A stretch of DNA of 64,000 bases, from assembly GCA_900472785.1 (NCBI GenBank), contig UCJH01000032.1:1-64000 (forward strand). Reading direction: 5' to 3'. The stretch comes from Hyphomicrobiales bacterium (lineage in GTDB: Bacteria; Pseudomonadota; Alphaproteobacteria; Rhizobiales; Rhizobiaceae). The notes under the pieces were generated by a model that had not been told where the DNA came from, did not search any database, and saw only the letters and a program-made list of their open reading frames with translations. The translations under genes and the position numbers were made by a program. Of this stretch, positions 27,120-36,822 are shown one piece after another. Within the stretch, counting starts at the first letter, position 1; each line of letters starts with the position of its first letter.

Positions 27120-28265
27120 TCAGAGGGGATCATCAAGCCCCTTGGAGTACTCGCTTATTAGTCTCCGATAAATCGACTGGGCTTCATGAAGGCGGGCGAT
27201 GGATACCCATTCATCCGTTCGATGGGCCATCTCCGGTGCTCCCGGACCAATAATAACGACAGGAGCGTTGCACATCTGCTGCAACACCGCGGCGTCGGTA
27301 AAAAATGGCATCCCTAATGTCTCGCGGTGATCCGTAGGGCCAAGTGCACGGCGGCAGCATGCAACGAAGGGATCATCTTCTGACGTCCAGACAGGCGCAA
27401 GGTCCGTTAGCACTTCAATAGAAACCTCTGGTCCTGCAGTTGTCGTTACCTTTTGCAGAACTGTTTGGTGATCCATTCCCGGAATAGTGCGGACGTCCAG
27501 CGTGAAGCGCGCACGATCTGGAACAGCGTTTACAGCATGCCCCCCCGATATCACGCCCACATTCCTAGTGGGGTAGCCGAGGATCGGATGATCGGCCGTG
27601 CCAAGATCCAAATCCCGCAGTCGCAAGATTACCTCGCAAGCAGTATAGATCGCGTTGCTGCCTCGGTCCGGCATGGACGAATGTGCGGTGACGCCCGAAC
27701 TCGTCAAGGCAAGAAAAAGCCCGCCCTTATGGCCAAGAGAGAGATTATTATTCGTCGGCTCTGCAACGAGATAGGCGCCGATGTTTCGCAACGGATAGCT
27801 TTGATCTCGCAGAGCTATCATCCCTTCGCACCCGCATTCCTCGCCTGCTGTGATGACGAAGACCAAATCCCGCTCAAGCGGTCCCTCGGCGATGAGTTCG
27901 AGGGCGGCGCAAATGAACGCTGCGACGCCGCCTTTCATGTCGGTGGTACCGCGACCATACATTCGATCGCCTTCGACGACGCCCGCGAAGGGCGGCCAGT
28001 TCCAAGGCTTGGCGCCAAGGGGTACGGTATCGAGATGACCGGTGAAGCACAGAGCAGGTCCTGGTCTCCGCCCTCTAAAGGAAGCGATTATGTTCGAACG
28101 ATTTTCGGCAAAGGGTTGTACATCGACGTTGAAACCCGCCTTGGTGAGCAGAGGCGCGACTACCTCGACAGCGCGCGCCTCGTTTCCGGGTGGATTGGTC
28201 GTATCGATCTCGACAAGCCGACGGGTCAGAGAAACAACGTCGATATCAGTTGCGGATTGCATCAC
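27120..28265 (-). CDS. M20-family amidohydrolase (ArgE/DapE-like)
   Basis: 381-aa zinc-dependent deacylase or peptidase. Metal ligands are visible: His77 and Asp79 (GHLDTVP), Asp109 (GRGTTDMKGG), the Glu142/Glu143 pair (TAGEECG), Glu169 (VAEPTNN) and a C-terminal His in MAHRTDEWV. A dimerisation domain lies between about 180 and 290 (KGGLFLALTSSGVTAHSS). The closest themes are acetylornithine deacetylase and succinyl-diaminopimelate desuccinylase, but the natural substrate may be another N-acyl or N-formyl amino acid. It follows the dienelactone hydrolase by 30 bases as a two-gene operon. Confidence 0.88.
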   Translation of the reverse strand: MMQSATDIDVVSLTRRLVEIDTTNPPGNEARAVEVVAPLLTKAGFNVDVQPFAENRSNIIASFRGRRPGPALCFTGHLDTVPLGAKPWNWPPFAGVVEGDRMYGRGTTDMKGGVAAFICAALELIAEGPLERDLVFVITAGEECGCEGMIALRDQSYPLRNIGAYLVAEPTNNNLSLGHKGGLFLALTSSGVTAHSSMPDRGSNAIYTACEVILRLRDLDLGTADHPILGYPTRNVGVISGGHAVNAVPDRARFTLDVRTIPGMDHQTVLQKVTTTAGPEVSIEVLTDLAPVWTSEDDPFVACCRRALGPTDHRETLGMPFFTDAAVLQQMCNAPVVIIGPGAPEMAHRTDEWVSIARLHEAQSIYRRLISEYSKGLDDPL

Positions 28266-28295
28266 GTAGCCTCGGCCTTCAGGGATTGCAACAAA

Positions 28296-28976
28296 TCAGT
28301 GAGTGATGAGGTGCTTGGAAAGGAATGAGATAGCGCGTTTCCAAGCGAGTTCAGCTGCTTCGTGGTCGTGCACGGTAGCGCGCTCCTCGTTGGCGAATGC
28401 GTGGTCTGCGTCGTAGCGGAAAACTTCGACAGTCTTGCCCGCCGCTACTGCGCCTTCTTCGAACCTGTTAACGAGTTCAGGCGTGCACCAGTCATCTTTA
28501 TTGGCAAAATGGCCTTGAACCGGGATCTTGATCTCACTCGGTTTGGTAACTGATTCCGGAGGAAGACCATAAAATGGTACAGCGGCGGAAAGTTCGGGAA
28601 TACGTGCAGCCCCGATCACTGCTATTGCGCCGCCCATGCAAAAACCGGTGATAGCAACGCGCGCGCCATCTTTGGCCAGCAATTGCACCGCGCCTCGTAC
28701 TGTCTGCTCAGTAGCATCCTGGAAGTCGAGAGAGTTCATCGCTTCTTCTGCGGCCGCTGTATTATGATAGGGAACGGTAAGACCGCGAAAGAGATCGGGG
28801 GCCAACGCATTGTAACCTGCGTCTGCGAGCTTATCACAGACAGATTTGATTTGGCCCTGGACGCCCCACCACTCCTGAATTACCACAACGCCAGGCGCAT
28901 TTTTCCCAATTGCCGGAGCTAGATATCCAGACTCTTCCTTGCCATCCGGCCTAACGATTTTAACGGTATTGCCCAT
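28296..28976 (-). CDS. Dienelactone hydrolase family protein
   Basis: 226-aa alpha/beta hydrolase with the dienelactone hydrolase triad Cys113 (GFCMGG), Asp161 (NKDDW) and His192 (DADHAF), plus Glu36 (IQEWWGVQ) that activates the Cys in this family. It would open a lactone or cleave an ester or thioester. The ATG at 28976 has AGGAAA upstream; the longer frame adds 12 unlike residues. It leads the M20 gene, and its promoter carries three AGACAAAA-type boxes. The true substrate is unknown. Confidence 0.87.
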   Translation of the reverse strand: MGNTVKIVRPDGKEESGYLAPAIGKNAPGVVVIQEWWGVQGQIKSVCDKLADAGYNALAPDLFRGLTVPYHNTAAAEEAMNSLDFQDATEQTVRGAVQLLAKDGARVAITGFCMGGAIAVIGAARIPELSAAVPFYGLPPESVTKPSEIKIPVQGHFANKDDWCTPELVNRFEEGAVAAGKTVEVFRYDADHAFANEERATVHDHEAAELAWKRAISFLSKHLITH

Positions 28977-29056
28977 ATTTCCTGACCCTTCGGTGTCCTT
29001 TGTCGCGGGCATGCCCGCTACGATTCATTCGGCTCTATGGCCCCGAGCAATAAACG

Positions 29057-29095
29057 AGACAAAATAGCATTATGTCAAGACATAAATAGACAAAA
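29057..29095. promoter_or_regulatory. AGACAAAA box array upstream of the dienelactone hydrolase operon
   Basis: AGACAAAA at 29057 and 29088, and AGACATAA at 29078. The 15 bases TGTCAAGACATAAAT (29073-29087) recur exactly upstream of the isonitrile hydratase gene at 42298-42312, with an AGACAAA box 21 bases before AGACATAA in both. It lies 81-119 bases before the hydrolase start, in the divergent gap to the MocR gene. It is a candidate MocR site. Confidence 0.6.
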
Positions 29096-29415
29096 CAGGG
29101 GCCTGCGCATTTTACTGATTGCGCATTGCCCGCGTCTCGCGTGCCAACTCATCGAGTAGCTCGGAGGCCGCCCGAAGCGACCGGTCGCCTTTTGACCGTA
29201 GATCACCCACGCGGTTCCGAGAACGTAACGCCGAAGTTGCAGTTACATCACTTTAGAAAGGAACGAAAACAATCGTCGAGCCACTTTGCCGGACGAGAGT
29301 TTATGCTTATAACATAACGAGATCACCTCGCTGCCGCGAACGGGGCATAGACCCCGAGCTTCCGGGCTTTGAAAATCGGCCGAGGCTTGGGACGGAATAT
29401 CGAAGGAAGCGGAAG

Positions 29416-30789
29416 TTGCAGGATAAGTTACTCGACGACAAAACGAAACAAAGCGAAGACAAAATAGACCTGCCAAGCAGCTTGTCGAGGCTTGGTTCGT
29501 CCAGCTCAATCTCGGATATAGCAGGGATACTGAAGTCCGCAATTCATACCGGTGAGATACGCGATGGTTCGCCACTACCGACCATCCGGACCCTCGCTGA
29601 TGCAATCGGCGTTAATCGGAACACAGTTGCTTCCGCCTACCGCAGCCTTTCGGAAATGGGGTTGATAGAGGGCAAGGGCCGTCAAGGCAGTCGAGCCAGA
29701 AGCCCGGGCCCAGTGAGTTCAGCGCGACTGGAACAAGGCATATATGATCTTGCCGGGGGCAACCCTGACCCTCTGCTTCTGCCGGACTTCAATAAGATGC
29801 TAGCCTCGGTGCCTCTACGAGCTCGCAATTATGAAGATGCTCCGATAAATAAGGATCTGATCGACGTCGTCGATGCGATCTTTAAGAGGGACAGCATTCC
29901 CAGCGGTCAGATCTGGCTCGCAAATGGCACATTCGATGCGCTGCAGATTATATTGCGCGTGTCATTGTCGGCGGGTGACGCAATCGCAGTGGAGGATCCC
30001 TGCTTTCTGACGACCGTCGGACTGCTACGCGAGGCAGGTTACAAAGGAATTGCTATGCCAGTTGACGCGGGAGGTGTTACGCCGGATGCGTTGAAAGCGG
30101 CTTTAGCGCAAAATGTCAAAGCAGTCATCCTCACGCCTAGAGCGCATAACCCAATGGGAGGGTCATGGACGCCTGAACGTAGAGATGATCTGCTCAAAGT
30201 AATGCGCGATCATCCTGACGTCCTACTGATCGAAGATGACCATTTCGCGCCTCTGTCGTCGTTTGCGCCGGTTACATTGGTCGAAGAACGGCAAACGCAG
30301 TGGGCAGTGATAAGGTCTGTCTCGAAATACCTCGGTGCCGATTTGCGCTGCGCTTTCGTAAATTCCAGTCCGCAACTTGCCAAGGCTGCCAATAATTTTG
30401 CTGCTGTCACATTCCGGTGGGTGAGCGGGATCCAGCAGTCTGCAGTCTTATCCGCGCTGACCTCTTCTGATTTCGAGACGATGATCGCGAACGCGTCGAA
30501 AGCGTATGCTTCAAGACGCCAGCACATTATCAAGGCTCTGGCCGGTTACGAGATTGACGCCTTTGGCGCCGACGGCATCAATGTCTGGGTACCGGTGGAT
30601 GATGAGCAACTCATGTACCGACATCTGTTGCAGCACGGGTGGATCGTCAGAGCCGGCTCGATCTTTCGGATGGTGAGTGACCAGGCTATTCGCATCAGCA
30701 CGAGTACGATGACCGAGGCGATGGCCACCGAGTTGGCCCGCCAGATTGCGACGGTCCACCGCATGGGCAACGTGGAGCGGGGTGCATGA
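29416..30789 (+). CDS. MocR-type regulator (GntR HTH fused to aminotransferase)
   Basis: 457 aa. A GntR winged HTH (DIAGILKSAIHTGEIRDGSP, then TIRTLADAIGVNRNTVASAYRSL) is joined by a linker to a fold-type I aminotransferase domain (LANGTFDALQIILR, EDPCFLTT, IEDDHFAP). The PLP lysine is Lys304 (SVSKYLGADLR). MocR proteins sense amino acids or vitamers through PLP. The start is TTG at 29416 after GAAGGAAGCGGAAG; there is no in-frame ATG before the HTH. It is divergent from the dienelactone hydrolase operon and upstream of sdaA-glyA. It is the best candidate for the regulator of the AGACAAAA boxes. Confidence 0.9.
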   Translation: MQDKLLDDKTKQSEDKIDLPSSLSRLGSSSSISDIAGILKSAIHTGEIRDGSPLPTIRTLADAIGVNRNTVASAYRSLSEMGLIEGKGRQGSRARSPGPVSSARLEQGIYDLAGGNPDPLLLPDFNKMLASVPLRARNYEDAPINKDLIDVVDAIFKRDSIPSGQIWLANGTFDALQIILRVSLSAGDAIAVEDPCFLTTVGLLREAGYKGIAMPVDAGGVTPDALKAALAQNVKAVILTPRAHNPMGGSWTPERRDDLLKVMRDHPDVLLIEDDHFAPLSSFAPVTLVEERQTQWAVIRSVSKYLGADLRCAFVNSSPQLAKAANNFAAVTFRWVSGIQQSAVLSALTSSDFETMIANASKAYASRRQHIIKALAGYEIDAFGADGINVWVPVDDEQLMYRHLLQHGWIVRAGSIFRMVSDQAIRISTSTMTEAMATELARQIATVHRMGNVERGA

Positions 30790-30815
30790 ATCTCGAAATA
30801 ATCGGCAAGAGCTGT

Positions 30816-30847
30816 TTGACAAATTGTCTTTAATCGACTAGACAAAA
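30816..30847 (+). promoter_or_regulatory. Putative sdaA promoter with AGACAAAA box
   Basis: TTGACA at 30816-30821 is followed after 17 bases by TAGACA, a possible -35/-10 pair. An AGACAAAA box (30840-30847) overlaps the -10 position. The predicted transcript would begin about 25 bases before the glycine riboswitch, giving both promoter-level and RNA-level control. Confidence 0.5.
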
Positions 30848-30875
30848 ATTGCTTTTGACTTCCGACCTCCGGTGT

Positions 30876-31045
30876 CAGGGCGAGTGGATGGAAGAGATCG
30901 GTCCTGCGCCGACGCCGAAGGAGCAACCGCCCCGGAAACTCTCAGGCAAAAGAACCTCCCCGCTCGGAGACAATCTGGAAAGTGAACGTGTCGCGACACG
31001 ATCCGCCGAAGGGATAATAATCTCAGGCATCAAGACAGATGGGGC
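30876..31045 (+). promoter_or_regulatory. Tandem glycine riboswitch upstream of sdaA
   Basis: Two glycine aptamers in series. The first contains GGAAGAG, GCCGAAGGAGCAA and CTCTCAGGCAAAAG; the second contains TCTGGAAAG, GCCGAAGGGATAA, ATCTCAGGCA and a closing CAGATGGGG. These are the conserved glycine riboswitch blocks in the right order and spacing. The element ends about 25 bases before the sdaA start, so it probably controls translation or an expression platform over the ribosome site. Glycine would be expected to turn the gene on. Confidence 0.93.
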
Positions 31046-31069
31046 CACTCGTTCAAATGAGGGGTCACC

Positions 31070-32488
31070 ATGCTGTCAAACACCAAGAAGATTCACCGTC
31101 CTGCCGATGTGGAGGACGATGGAAGTCGACATGTCTGTGCCGCGTTCTCGGAAATATTCAAGATTGGCATCGGCCCGTCCTCGTCCCACACCGTCGGGCC
31201 AATGGTTGCTGCAAACCTTTTTATGAAAGATTTGCCGGCGGAAACATTCAGGGTCTCTGCCACCGCCTTCGGTTCTCTAGCTTGGACCGGTAAGGGACAC
31301 GCAACTGATAGCGCGCTGGTTTTGGGACTTGCTGGATATCGGCCTGATCAAATCGATCCCGACGATATCGAACTGCTGCTCCAGAAGATTAACCGCGACG
31401 AGCGCATCATCCTGACAGGCGGGCGTGCAATTCAATTCATTACGGCGCGCGACATCATCTTTGACAAGAAGGTCAGCCACAAACGTCATCCCAACGCCCT
31501 GCGGTTCCAAGCCTTCAACGAGGCCTCTGAAATCATCGTTGATGAGATGTTTTATTCCGTTGGCGGGGGGCTCGTGGTCCGTGGAGATGAAACAACCAAA
31601 ACTTCCTTAACCGTTCCGCCGTTCGCGTTTGTCGATGCGGGCTCGTTGCTTGATCAATGCGAGCGTAACCAACAGACCATCGCTCAGCTTGTGATGGCAA
31701 ACGAGCGTGTCTCTCGAAGCGATGATGAAATTGTGCAACAAATCGACGCTGTGATCGATGTCATGATGAATTGCATCGACAGGGGCATGTCGCGGTCGGG
31801 GATCTTGCCAGGCGGGCTGAATGTCGATCGCCGCGCAAAAATGCTGCACGATCGCCTGCTTCAAGAAGATGAAACGCAAAGTCACCACCCAGCTCAAAGA
31901 GGCATGGAGTTCGTGTCTGCATTCGCGATTGCGGTCAACGAGGAGAACGCGTCGGGGGGGCGCATTGTAACAGCGCCGACCAACGGCGCAGCAGGGGTCG
32001 TGCCTGCGGTTCTTCGTTACTACCGAGATTTCTGCAAAGGATCGTCAAGAGAGGGAATGCGAAAGTTCCTTCTGACCGCAACAGCAATCGGGGGGTTGAT
32101 CAAGGGCAACGCTTCAATTTCCGGTGCGGAGGTCGGCTGCCAGGGCGAGGTCGGCTCTGCGGCATCGATGGCCGCTGCAGGACTTGCAGCGGCTTTGGGC
32201 GCAACTGCGAGACAAACTGAAAACGCGGCCGAGATCGCAATGGAGCATCACCTCGGAATGACGTGCGATCCTATCGGTGGTCTCGTCCAAATCCCATGCA
32301 TCGAACGAAATGCATTCGGAGCTATCAAAGCCATTAACGCCGCCATGTTGGCTTTGCGCGGCGATGGCACGCATCACGTCTCGCTGGATCAGGTCATCAA
32401 GACCATGTGGCAGACCGGCCAAGACATGAAAAGTAAGTACAAGGAGACCTCCAGAGGAGGCCTCGCGATCAACGTTCCCAACTGCTAA
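31070..32488 (+). CDS. sdaA: L-serine ammonia-lyase
   Basis: 472-aa single-chain iron-sulfur serine dehydratase: L-serine to pyruvate and ammonia in the cytosol. The beta domain starts with [16 protein letters not shown], and the alpha domain carries the [4Fe-4S] ligands Cys357 ([11 protein letters not shown]), Cys399 (TCDPIGG) and Cys410 (IPCIERN). The length matches the type with both domains fused. A glycine riboswitch precedes it, and glyA follows after 11 bases, so glycine would be turned into serine and then pyruvate. A ribosome site (GAGGGG) lies 7 bases before the ATG. Confidence 0.95.
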   Translation: MLSNTKKIHRPADVEDDGSRHVCAAFSEIFKIGIGPSSSHTVGPMVAANLFMKDLPAETFRVSATAFGSLAWTGKGHATDSALVLGLAGYRPDQIDPDDIELLLQKINRDERIILTGGRAIQFITARDIIFDKKVSHKRHPNALRFQAFNEASEIIVDEMFYSVGGGLVVRGDETTKTSLTVPPFAFVDAGSLLDQCERNQQTIAQLVMANERVSRSDDEIVQQIDAVIDVMMNCIDRGMSRSGILPGGLNVDRRAKMLHDRLLQEDETQSHHPAQRGMEFVSAFAIAVNEENASGGRIVTAPTNGAAGVVPAVLRYYRDFCKGSSREGMRKFLLTATAIGGLIKGNASISGAEVGCQGEVGSAASMAAAGLAAALGATARQTENAAEIAMEHHLGMTCDPIGGLVQIPCIERNAFGAIKAINAAMLALRGDGTHHVSLDQVIKTMWQTGQDMKSKYKETSRGGLAINVPNC

Positions 32489-32499
32489 GGAAAAAGCGT

Positions 32500-33786
32500 A
32501 TGAATTATATTGCACAGCCTCAAGTCGGCTCGGACGTGGAGATCGATCCTATCTTCCACATGATTGATAGGGAGTTTATTCGGCAAGAGAGCCAGATCGA
32601 ACTGATTGCTTCCGAAAATATCGTGTCCGCCGCCGTCCTGCGTGCGCAGGGCTCCGTTTTAACTAACAAGTATGCCGAGGGTTATCCTGGCAAGCGATAC
32701 TATGGCGGTTGTGAAGTCGTCGACGAAGTCGAGGCGCTTGCCATTGAGCGAGCCCGGGAATTGTTCGGCTACCAATATGCCAACGTGCAACCGCATTCTG
32801 GCGCTCAGGCCAATACAGCCGTGTTTTATGCGCTGATGCAGCCGGGGGACACGTTTCTTGGCCTGTCGCTCGCCCACGGCGGTCATCTGACGCATGGAGC
32901 AGGGGTTACGGTATCGGGCAAATGGTTCAAGTCGGTCCACTATCAGGTTCGCGAGGACAACCATTTGATCGACATGGATGAAGTGCGCGACTTGGCGCGC
33001 GCCAATAGTCCTAAAGTCATCATCGCCGGCGGATCTGCCTACCCGAGGACAATCGATTTTGCGGCGTTCCGTGCTATCGCTGACGAGGTAGGCGCCAAGT
33101 TGATGGTCGACATGGCGCACTTTGCAGGTCTTGTGGCAGGCGGGACCTACCCGTCACCCTTCCCACATGCCCACATTGCAACAACGACCACCCACAAAAC
33201 CTTGCGAGGTCCACGTGGTGGAATGATCCTGACGGATGATGCCGATCTTGCAAAGAAAATCAATTCGGCCGTATTTCCAGGTCTTCAAGGCGGTCCGCTC
33301 ATGCATGTCATTGCTGCCAAGGGCGTTGCATTTGGTGAAGCGTTGAAACCCGAATTTAAGCTGTACGCCCGTGACGTCATTGACAACGCCAGAGCCATGG
33401 CTGCTCCACTTGTAGAGAGCGGTCTATCGCTCGTTTCTGGCGGAACAGATTGCCATCTCTTGCTCGTTGATCTTCAAAACAAGAATGTCACCGGCAAGGA
33501 TGCAGAGGCCGCTCTCGAACGCGCCGGTCTGACGTGCAACAAGAATGGCATCCCCTTTGACCCCCAGAAGCCGGCGATCACTAGCGGTATCAGGCTTGGC
33601 ACGCCAGCCGGAACAACCCGCGGATTCAAGGCGAGAGAGTTCACTCAGATCGGCGAATGGATTTCGAAAGTATTGGATGGTTTAGCGAGAGACAGTGCTA
33701 ATGGGAACAACGGCCTGGAGCGGTCGATCCGTTCCGAGGTCGCAACGCTGTGCGCGGCGTTCCCATTGGCAGAAAAGTTCCGCTAA
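32500..33786 (+). CDS. glyA: Serine hydroxymethyltransferase
   Basis: 428-aa PLP enzyme that interconverts serine and glycine with (methylene-)tetrahydrofolate. Key motifs are [33 protein letters not shown] and the PLP lysine Lys233 in [21 protein letters not shown] precedes the ATG. It shares the riboswitch-controlled transcript with sdaA. A housekeeping copy is expected elsewhere in the genome, so this one is probably catabolic, making serine from glycine and GCS-derived methylene-THF. Confidence 0.96.
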   Translation: MNYIAQPQVGSDVEIDPIFHMIDREFIRQESQIELIASENIVSAAVLRAQGSVLTNKYAEGYPGKRYYGGCEVVDEVEALAIERARELFGYQYANVQPHSGAQANTAVFYALMQPGDTFLGLSLAHGGHLTHGAGVTVSGKWFKSVHYQVREDNHLIDMDEVRDLARANSPKVIIAGGSAYPRTIDFAAFRAIADEVGAKLMVDMAHFAGLVAGGTYPSPFPHAHIATTTTHKTLRGPRGGMILTDDADLAKKINSAVFPGLQGGPLMHVIAAKGVAFGEALKPEFKLYARDVIDNARAMAAPLVESGLSLVSGGTDCHLLLVDLQNKNVTGKDAEAALERAGLTCNKNGIPFDPQKPAITSGIRLGTPAGTTRGFKAREFTQIGEWISKVLDGLARDSANGNNGLERSIRSEVATLCAAFPLAEKFR

Positions 33787-33795
33787 GCCGCAGAA

Positions 33796-33819
33796 GGCCG
33801 CCAGTGAAAGCTGGCGGCC
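33796..33819 (+). terminator. Hairpin terminator after glyA
   Basis: Perfect 9-bp arms GGCCGCCAG and CTGGCGGCC around TGAAAG, starting 10 bases after the glyA stop. The stem is very GC-rich but only a weak T-rich stretch follows. Confidence 0.7.
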
Positions 33820-34161
33820 CATTGTCAGCGTAGATCGCCGCAGCGACATCAGCTACATCTCAGTATCGCCGCTGCGAAGGATTATTAGGTTATCCGGCAA
33901 TCACCTGAGGGCTCGAGAAGTGCCTTAGTGGCGAACTATTTTAATCAGTCGGCTGACCGTATTACTCAGTAATATCGCAGCGTTTTGATTAAGGCGAAGG
34001 CTCAAACATATTTGGTCTAACTGAGTATTGATCGCATGGGTGGCTATGTATGCGAACATATTACCTAACCTAAACGCGATTTTGTAACTGTGCGGATCGC
34101 CAGGAAGCCTATCGACTTGAGTTATTTAACGTGAGCCGCCAGCTTCTGCAGTTGGATGGGC
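33820..34161. other. Convergent intergenic region
   Basis: About 340 bases between glyA and the 3' end of lipA. It is AT-richer than its surroundings and holds an 8-bp inverted pair TACTCAGT (33963) and ACTGAGTA (34020) but no gene. It may be the junction between separately acquired blocks. Confidence 0.35.
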
Positions 34162-35148
34162 TTATTTTTGAATTTGTTGGGCTGCCTCGTGAAGTTTCTT
34201 TTTGCGATTGGCCTTGAGGCGCGCGAAGTCATCGCCAGCGTGGTGCGACGAGCGCGTCAGCGGACTCGACGACACCATCAAAAACCCCTTGGTATAGGCG
34301 ACAGTCTCGTAGGACTTGAACCCCTCCGGGGTGACGAAGCTTTCGACCTTGTGATGCTTACGGGTGGGCTGAAGATACTGGCCGATAGTCAGGAAATCGA
34401 CGTCCGCCGTGCGCAGATCGTCCATCAGTTGCAGGACTTCGTTACGTTCCTCGCCGAGACCCACCATGATACCCGATTTGGTGAACACGCTGGGATCCAG
34501 TTCCTTCACACGCTGCAGCAGGCGGATGGAGTGGAAATAACGGGCGCCGGGACGCACAGTCAGATAGTTGCCCGGCACGGTTTCCATATTGTGGTTGAAG
34601 ACGTCCGGCTTTGCAGCGACGACGCGCTCCAGCGCGCCGGGCTTCTTGAGAAAGTCTGGGGTCAGGATTTCGATCGTCGTGTTCGGCGAGGCGACGCGGA
34701 TTGCCCAGATCACCTTTTCGAAATGCTCTGCGCCACCGTCTGCAAGGTCATCGCGGTCGACGGAGGTGATGACGACATGCTCCAGACCCATCTGCTTGAC
34801 GGCCTTGGCGACGTTTTCCGGCTCGTCCATGTCAAGTGCATTCGGCTTGCCGGTTGCTACGTTGCAGAAGGCACAGGCGCGGGTGCAGATCTCGCCCATG
34901 ATCATGAACGTCGCGTGCTTCTTGTCCCAGCACTCGCCGATATTGGGGCAGCCTGCTTCTTCGCAGACCGTCACCAGCTTATGTTCCTTCACGATGGAGC
35001 GGGTTTCCTGATAGCCCTTGGAAACCGGAGCGCGCACGCGAATCCATTCCGGTTTGCGCATGACCTCGTTGTCGGGCCTGTGCGCCTTTTCCGGATGGCG
35101 GATGCGCTTTTCGTCGGAGAGAGCCGTTTTGTCGAGAATGGTGACCAT
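34162..35148 (-). CDS. lipA: Lipoyl synthase
   Basis: 328-aa radical SAM enzyme that inserts two sulfurs into octanoyl groups on lipoyl domains such as GcvH. Both clusters are intact: auxiliary Cys62, Cys67, Cys73 ([14 protein letters not shown]) and radical SAM Cys88, Cys92, Cys95 (ICTRACAFC). The C-terminal Ser ligand region [11 protein letters not shown] is present. In rhizobia the housekeeping lipA normally lies with pyruvate dehydrogenase genes, so this is probably a second copy dedicated to the glycine cleavage proteins beside it. No lipB is visible. Confidence 0.95.
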   Translation of the reverse strand: MVTILDKTALSDEKRIRHPEKAHRPDNEVMRKPEWIRVRAPVSKGYQETRSIVKEHKLVTVCEEAGCPNIGECWDKKHATFMIMGEICTRACAFCNVATGKPNALDMDEPENVAKAVKQMGLEHVVITSVDRDDLADGGAEHFEKVIWAIRVASPNTTIEILTPDFLKKPGALERVVAAKPDVFNHNMETVPGNYLTVRPGARYFHSIRLLQRVKELDPSVFTKSGIMVGLGEERNEVLQLMDDLRTADVDFLTIGQYLQPTRKHHKVESFVTPEGFKSYETVAYTKGFLMVSSSPLTRSSHHAGDDFARLKANRKKKLHEAAQQIQK

Positions 35149-35228
35149 AACGCGCCTTAAATCAACTAGATTTCGTTACATCCGCCTGGAGGCTTTCTGC
35201 CCGAAAGCGAAGCAGTCTGTTGGATTGG

Positions 35229-36674
35229 CTAGGAGTTGAGAACACGCCCATACGCATCGAGGACGCTTTCCTTAATCGTTTCCGAGATCGTAGGATGCGG
35301 GAAGATGGTGTGCATGAGGTCAATTGAAGACGCCCCAGCAGTCATTGCAACCACAAAACCCTGAATCAGTTCGGTCACCTCGGCGCCAACCATGTGGGCG
35401 CCTAAAAGCTCATCGGTCTGTTTGTCGAAGATCGTCTTGACCATGCCTTGGCTTTCGCCGAGCGCCACCGCCTTGCCGTTCGCCGCAAACGAGAAGCGGC
35501 CGACGCGGATGTCGCGGCCCTGTTCCTTCGCCTTGGCTTCGGTCAGACCGACCGAAGCGACCTGCGGATTGCAATAGGTGCAGCCCGGGATCTTCAGCTT
35601 GTCCGTCGGATGGACGTTCGGCAGGCCGGCGATCTTTTCGACGCAGATGACGGCTTCATGCTCGGCCTTGTGGGCGAGCAGGGGCGGGCCGGCGACGTCG
35701 CCGATCGCGTAGATGCCAGGCACGTTGGTCTTGCCGTAGCCGTCGATGACGATGAAGCCGCGATCGGTCTTCACGTCGACGGCCTCAAGGCCGATGCCTT
35801 CGATATTGGCCTGCACGCCGACGGCGGAGATCATCCGGTCGGCCGTGATCTGCTGCGTCTTGCCGTCCTTCAATTCGATGGTCGCGGTGATCGAGTTGGC
35901 GGCCTTCTCGACCTTGGCGACCTTGGCTTCGAGCAGGATCTTCATGCCCTGGCGTTCGAACTGCTTTCTGGCGAGCGCGGAGATTTCCGCATCCTCGACC
36001 GGCATGACCTGGCTCATGATCTCGACGACCGTGACCTCGACGCCCATGGTGCGGTAGAACGAGGCGAATTCGATGCCGATGGCGCCCGAGCCCATGACGA
36101 GTAGCGACTTCGGCATTTCCTCCGGCTTCATCGCCTCGAAATAGGTCCAGATCAGCTTGCCGTCCGGCTCGATGCCCGGCAGCGCGCGCGGACGGGCGCC
36201 GGTCGCGACGATGATGTGCTTGGCGGTATAGGTGCCCTCGCCCAGCGTGTTCTTGGGGATCGGGCCGACCGGCTCTACCGGCTTCTTGGCGGTCTTCGAC
36301 ACCACGACTTCGCCGGGCTTGGTGATTTTCGCCTCGCCCCAGATGATATCGACCTTGTTCTTCTTGAACAGGAAACCGACGCCGTTGTTCATCCGATGGG
36401 CAATGCCGCGCGAGCGGAAGACGATCGCCTTGACGTCCGGCTTGATCGTGCCTTCCAGCGTCAGGCCATAATCCTTGGCATGGGTCGCGGTATGCATGAC
36501 ATCGGCGGAGCGCAGCAGCGCCTTGGTCGGGATACAGCCCCAGTTGGAGCAGATGCCGGCGAGATGTTCGCGCTCGACGACGGCAACCTTCATGCCGAGC
36601 TGGGATGCGCGGATGGCGGCGATATACCCGCCCGGGCCTGAACCGATAACGATGAGGTCGTAGGATTGAGCCAT
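35229..36674 (-). CDS. lpdA: Dihydrolipoyl dehydrogenase (L-protein/E3)
   Basis: 481-aa flavoprotein disulfide reductase that reoxidises dihydrolipoyl-GcvH with NAD+. It has FAD motif GSGPGGY, redox-active Cys42 and Cys47 in ICSNWGCIPTKALLR, NAD motif GSGAIGIEFASF, and the C-terminal His-Glu of HTIFPHPTISE. It lies between gcvP and lipA on the same strand and so is probably the L-protein of this glycine cleavage system. Codon use changes within the gene: the last 230 bases are less GC-biased than the rest. Confidence 0.95.
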   Translation of the reverse strand: MAQSYDLIVIGSGPGGYIAAIRASQLGMKVAVVEREHLAGICSNWGCIPTKALLRSADVMHTATHAKDYGLTLEGTIKPDVKAIVFRSRGIAHRMNNGVGFLFKKNKVDIIWGEAKITKPGEVVVSKTAKKPVEPVGPIPKNTLGEGTYTAKHIIVATGARPRALPGIEPDGKLIWTYFEAMKPEEMPKSLLVMGSGAIGIEFASFYRTMGVEVTVVEIMSQVMPVEDAEISALARKQFERQGMKILLEAKVAKVEKAANSITATIELKDGKTQQITADRMISAVGVQANIEGIGLEAVDVKTDRGFIVIDGYGKTNVPGIYAIGDVAGPPLLAHKAEHEAVICVEKIAGLPNVHPTDKLKIPGCTYCNPQVASVGLTEAKAKEQGRDIRVGRFSFAANGKAVALGESQGMVKTIFDKQTDELLGAHMVGAEVTELIQGFVVAMTAGASSIDLMHTIFPHPTISETIKESVLDAYGRVLNS

Positions 36675-36785
36675 AGTCTTGGATCTCTTCAGTCGTGACT
36701 TTGGTCACGAAACACAAGCTCTTTCACTCACAGCTATCAATAGGGCGTGCGGGGAGCTTTCGGCCTGATGTGTCGTGCTGCTAGT

Positions 36786-36816
36786 TTTTTCGGGGAGGGA
36801 ATTCCTTCCCGAAAAA
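36786..36816. other. Palindromic hairpin between gcvP and lpdA
   Basis: TTTTTCGGG and CCCGAAAAA flank a nearly self-complementary core, giving a long stem. Read from either strand the T-run comes first and the A-run last, so it is not a classical terminator. It may be an mRNA-processing or partial-termination element setting the gcvP to lpdA ratio. Confidence 0.45.
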
Positions 36817-36822
36817 GCGTCC

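Noticed and set aside
33963-34027. 8-bp inverted pair TACTCAGT/ACTGAGTA as possible mobile-element ends
   Set aside because: Arms are short, the 65-base span holds no gene, and there is no flanking duplication; chance is the simpler reading.
34156-35160. 334-codon plus-strand frame opposite lipA
   Set aside because: Covers exactly the lipA gene in antisense; LipA has all six cluster cysteines, so the minus strand is the coding one.
35785-36717. 310-codon minus-strand frame overlapping lpdA in another phase
   Set aside because: Arg-rich out-of-frame translation of lpdA; the lpdA frame carries the FAD, NAD and disulfide motifs.
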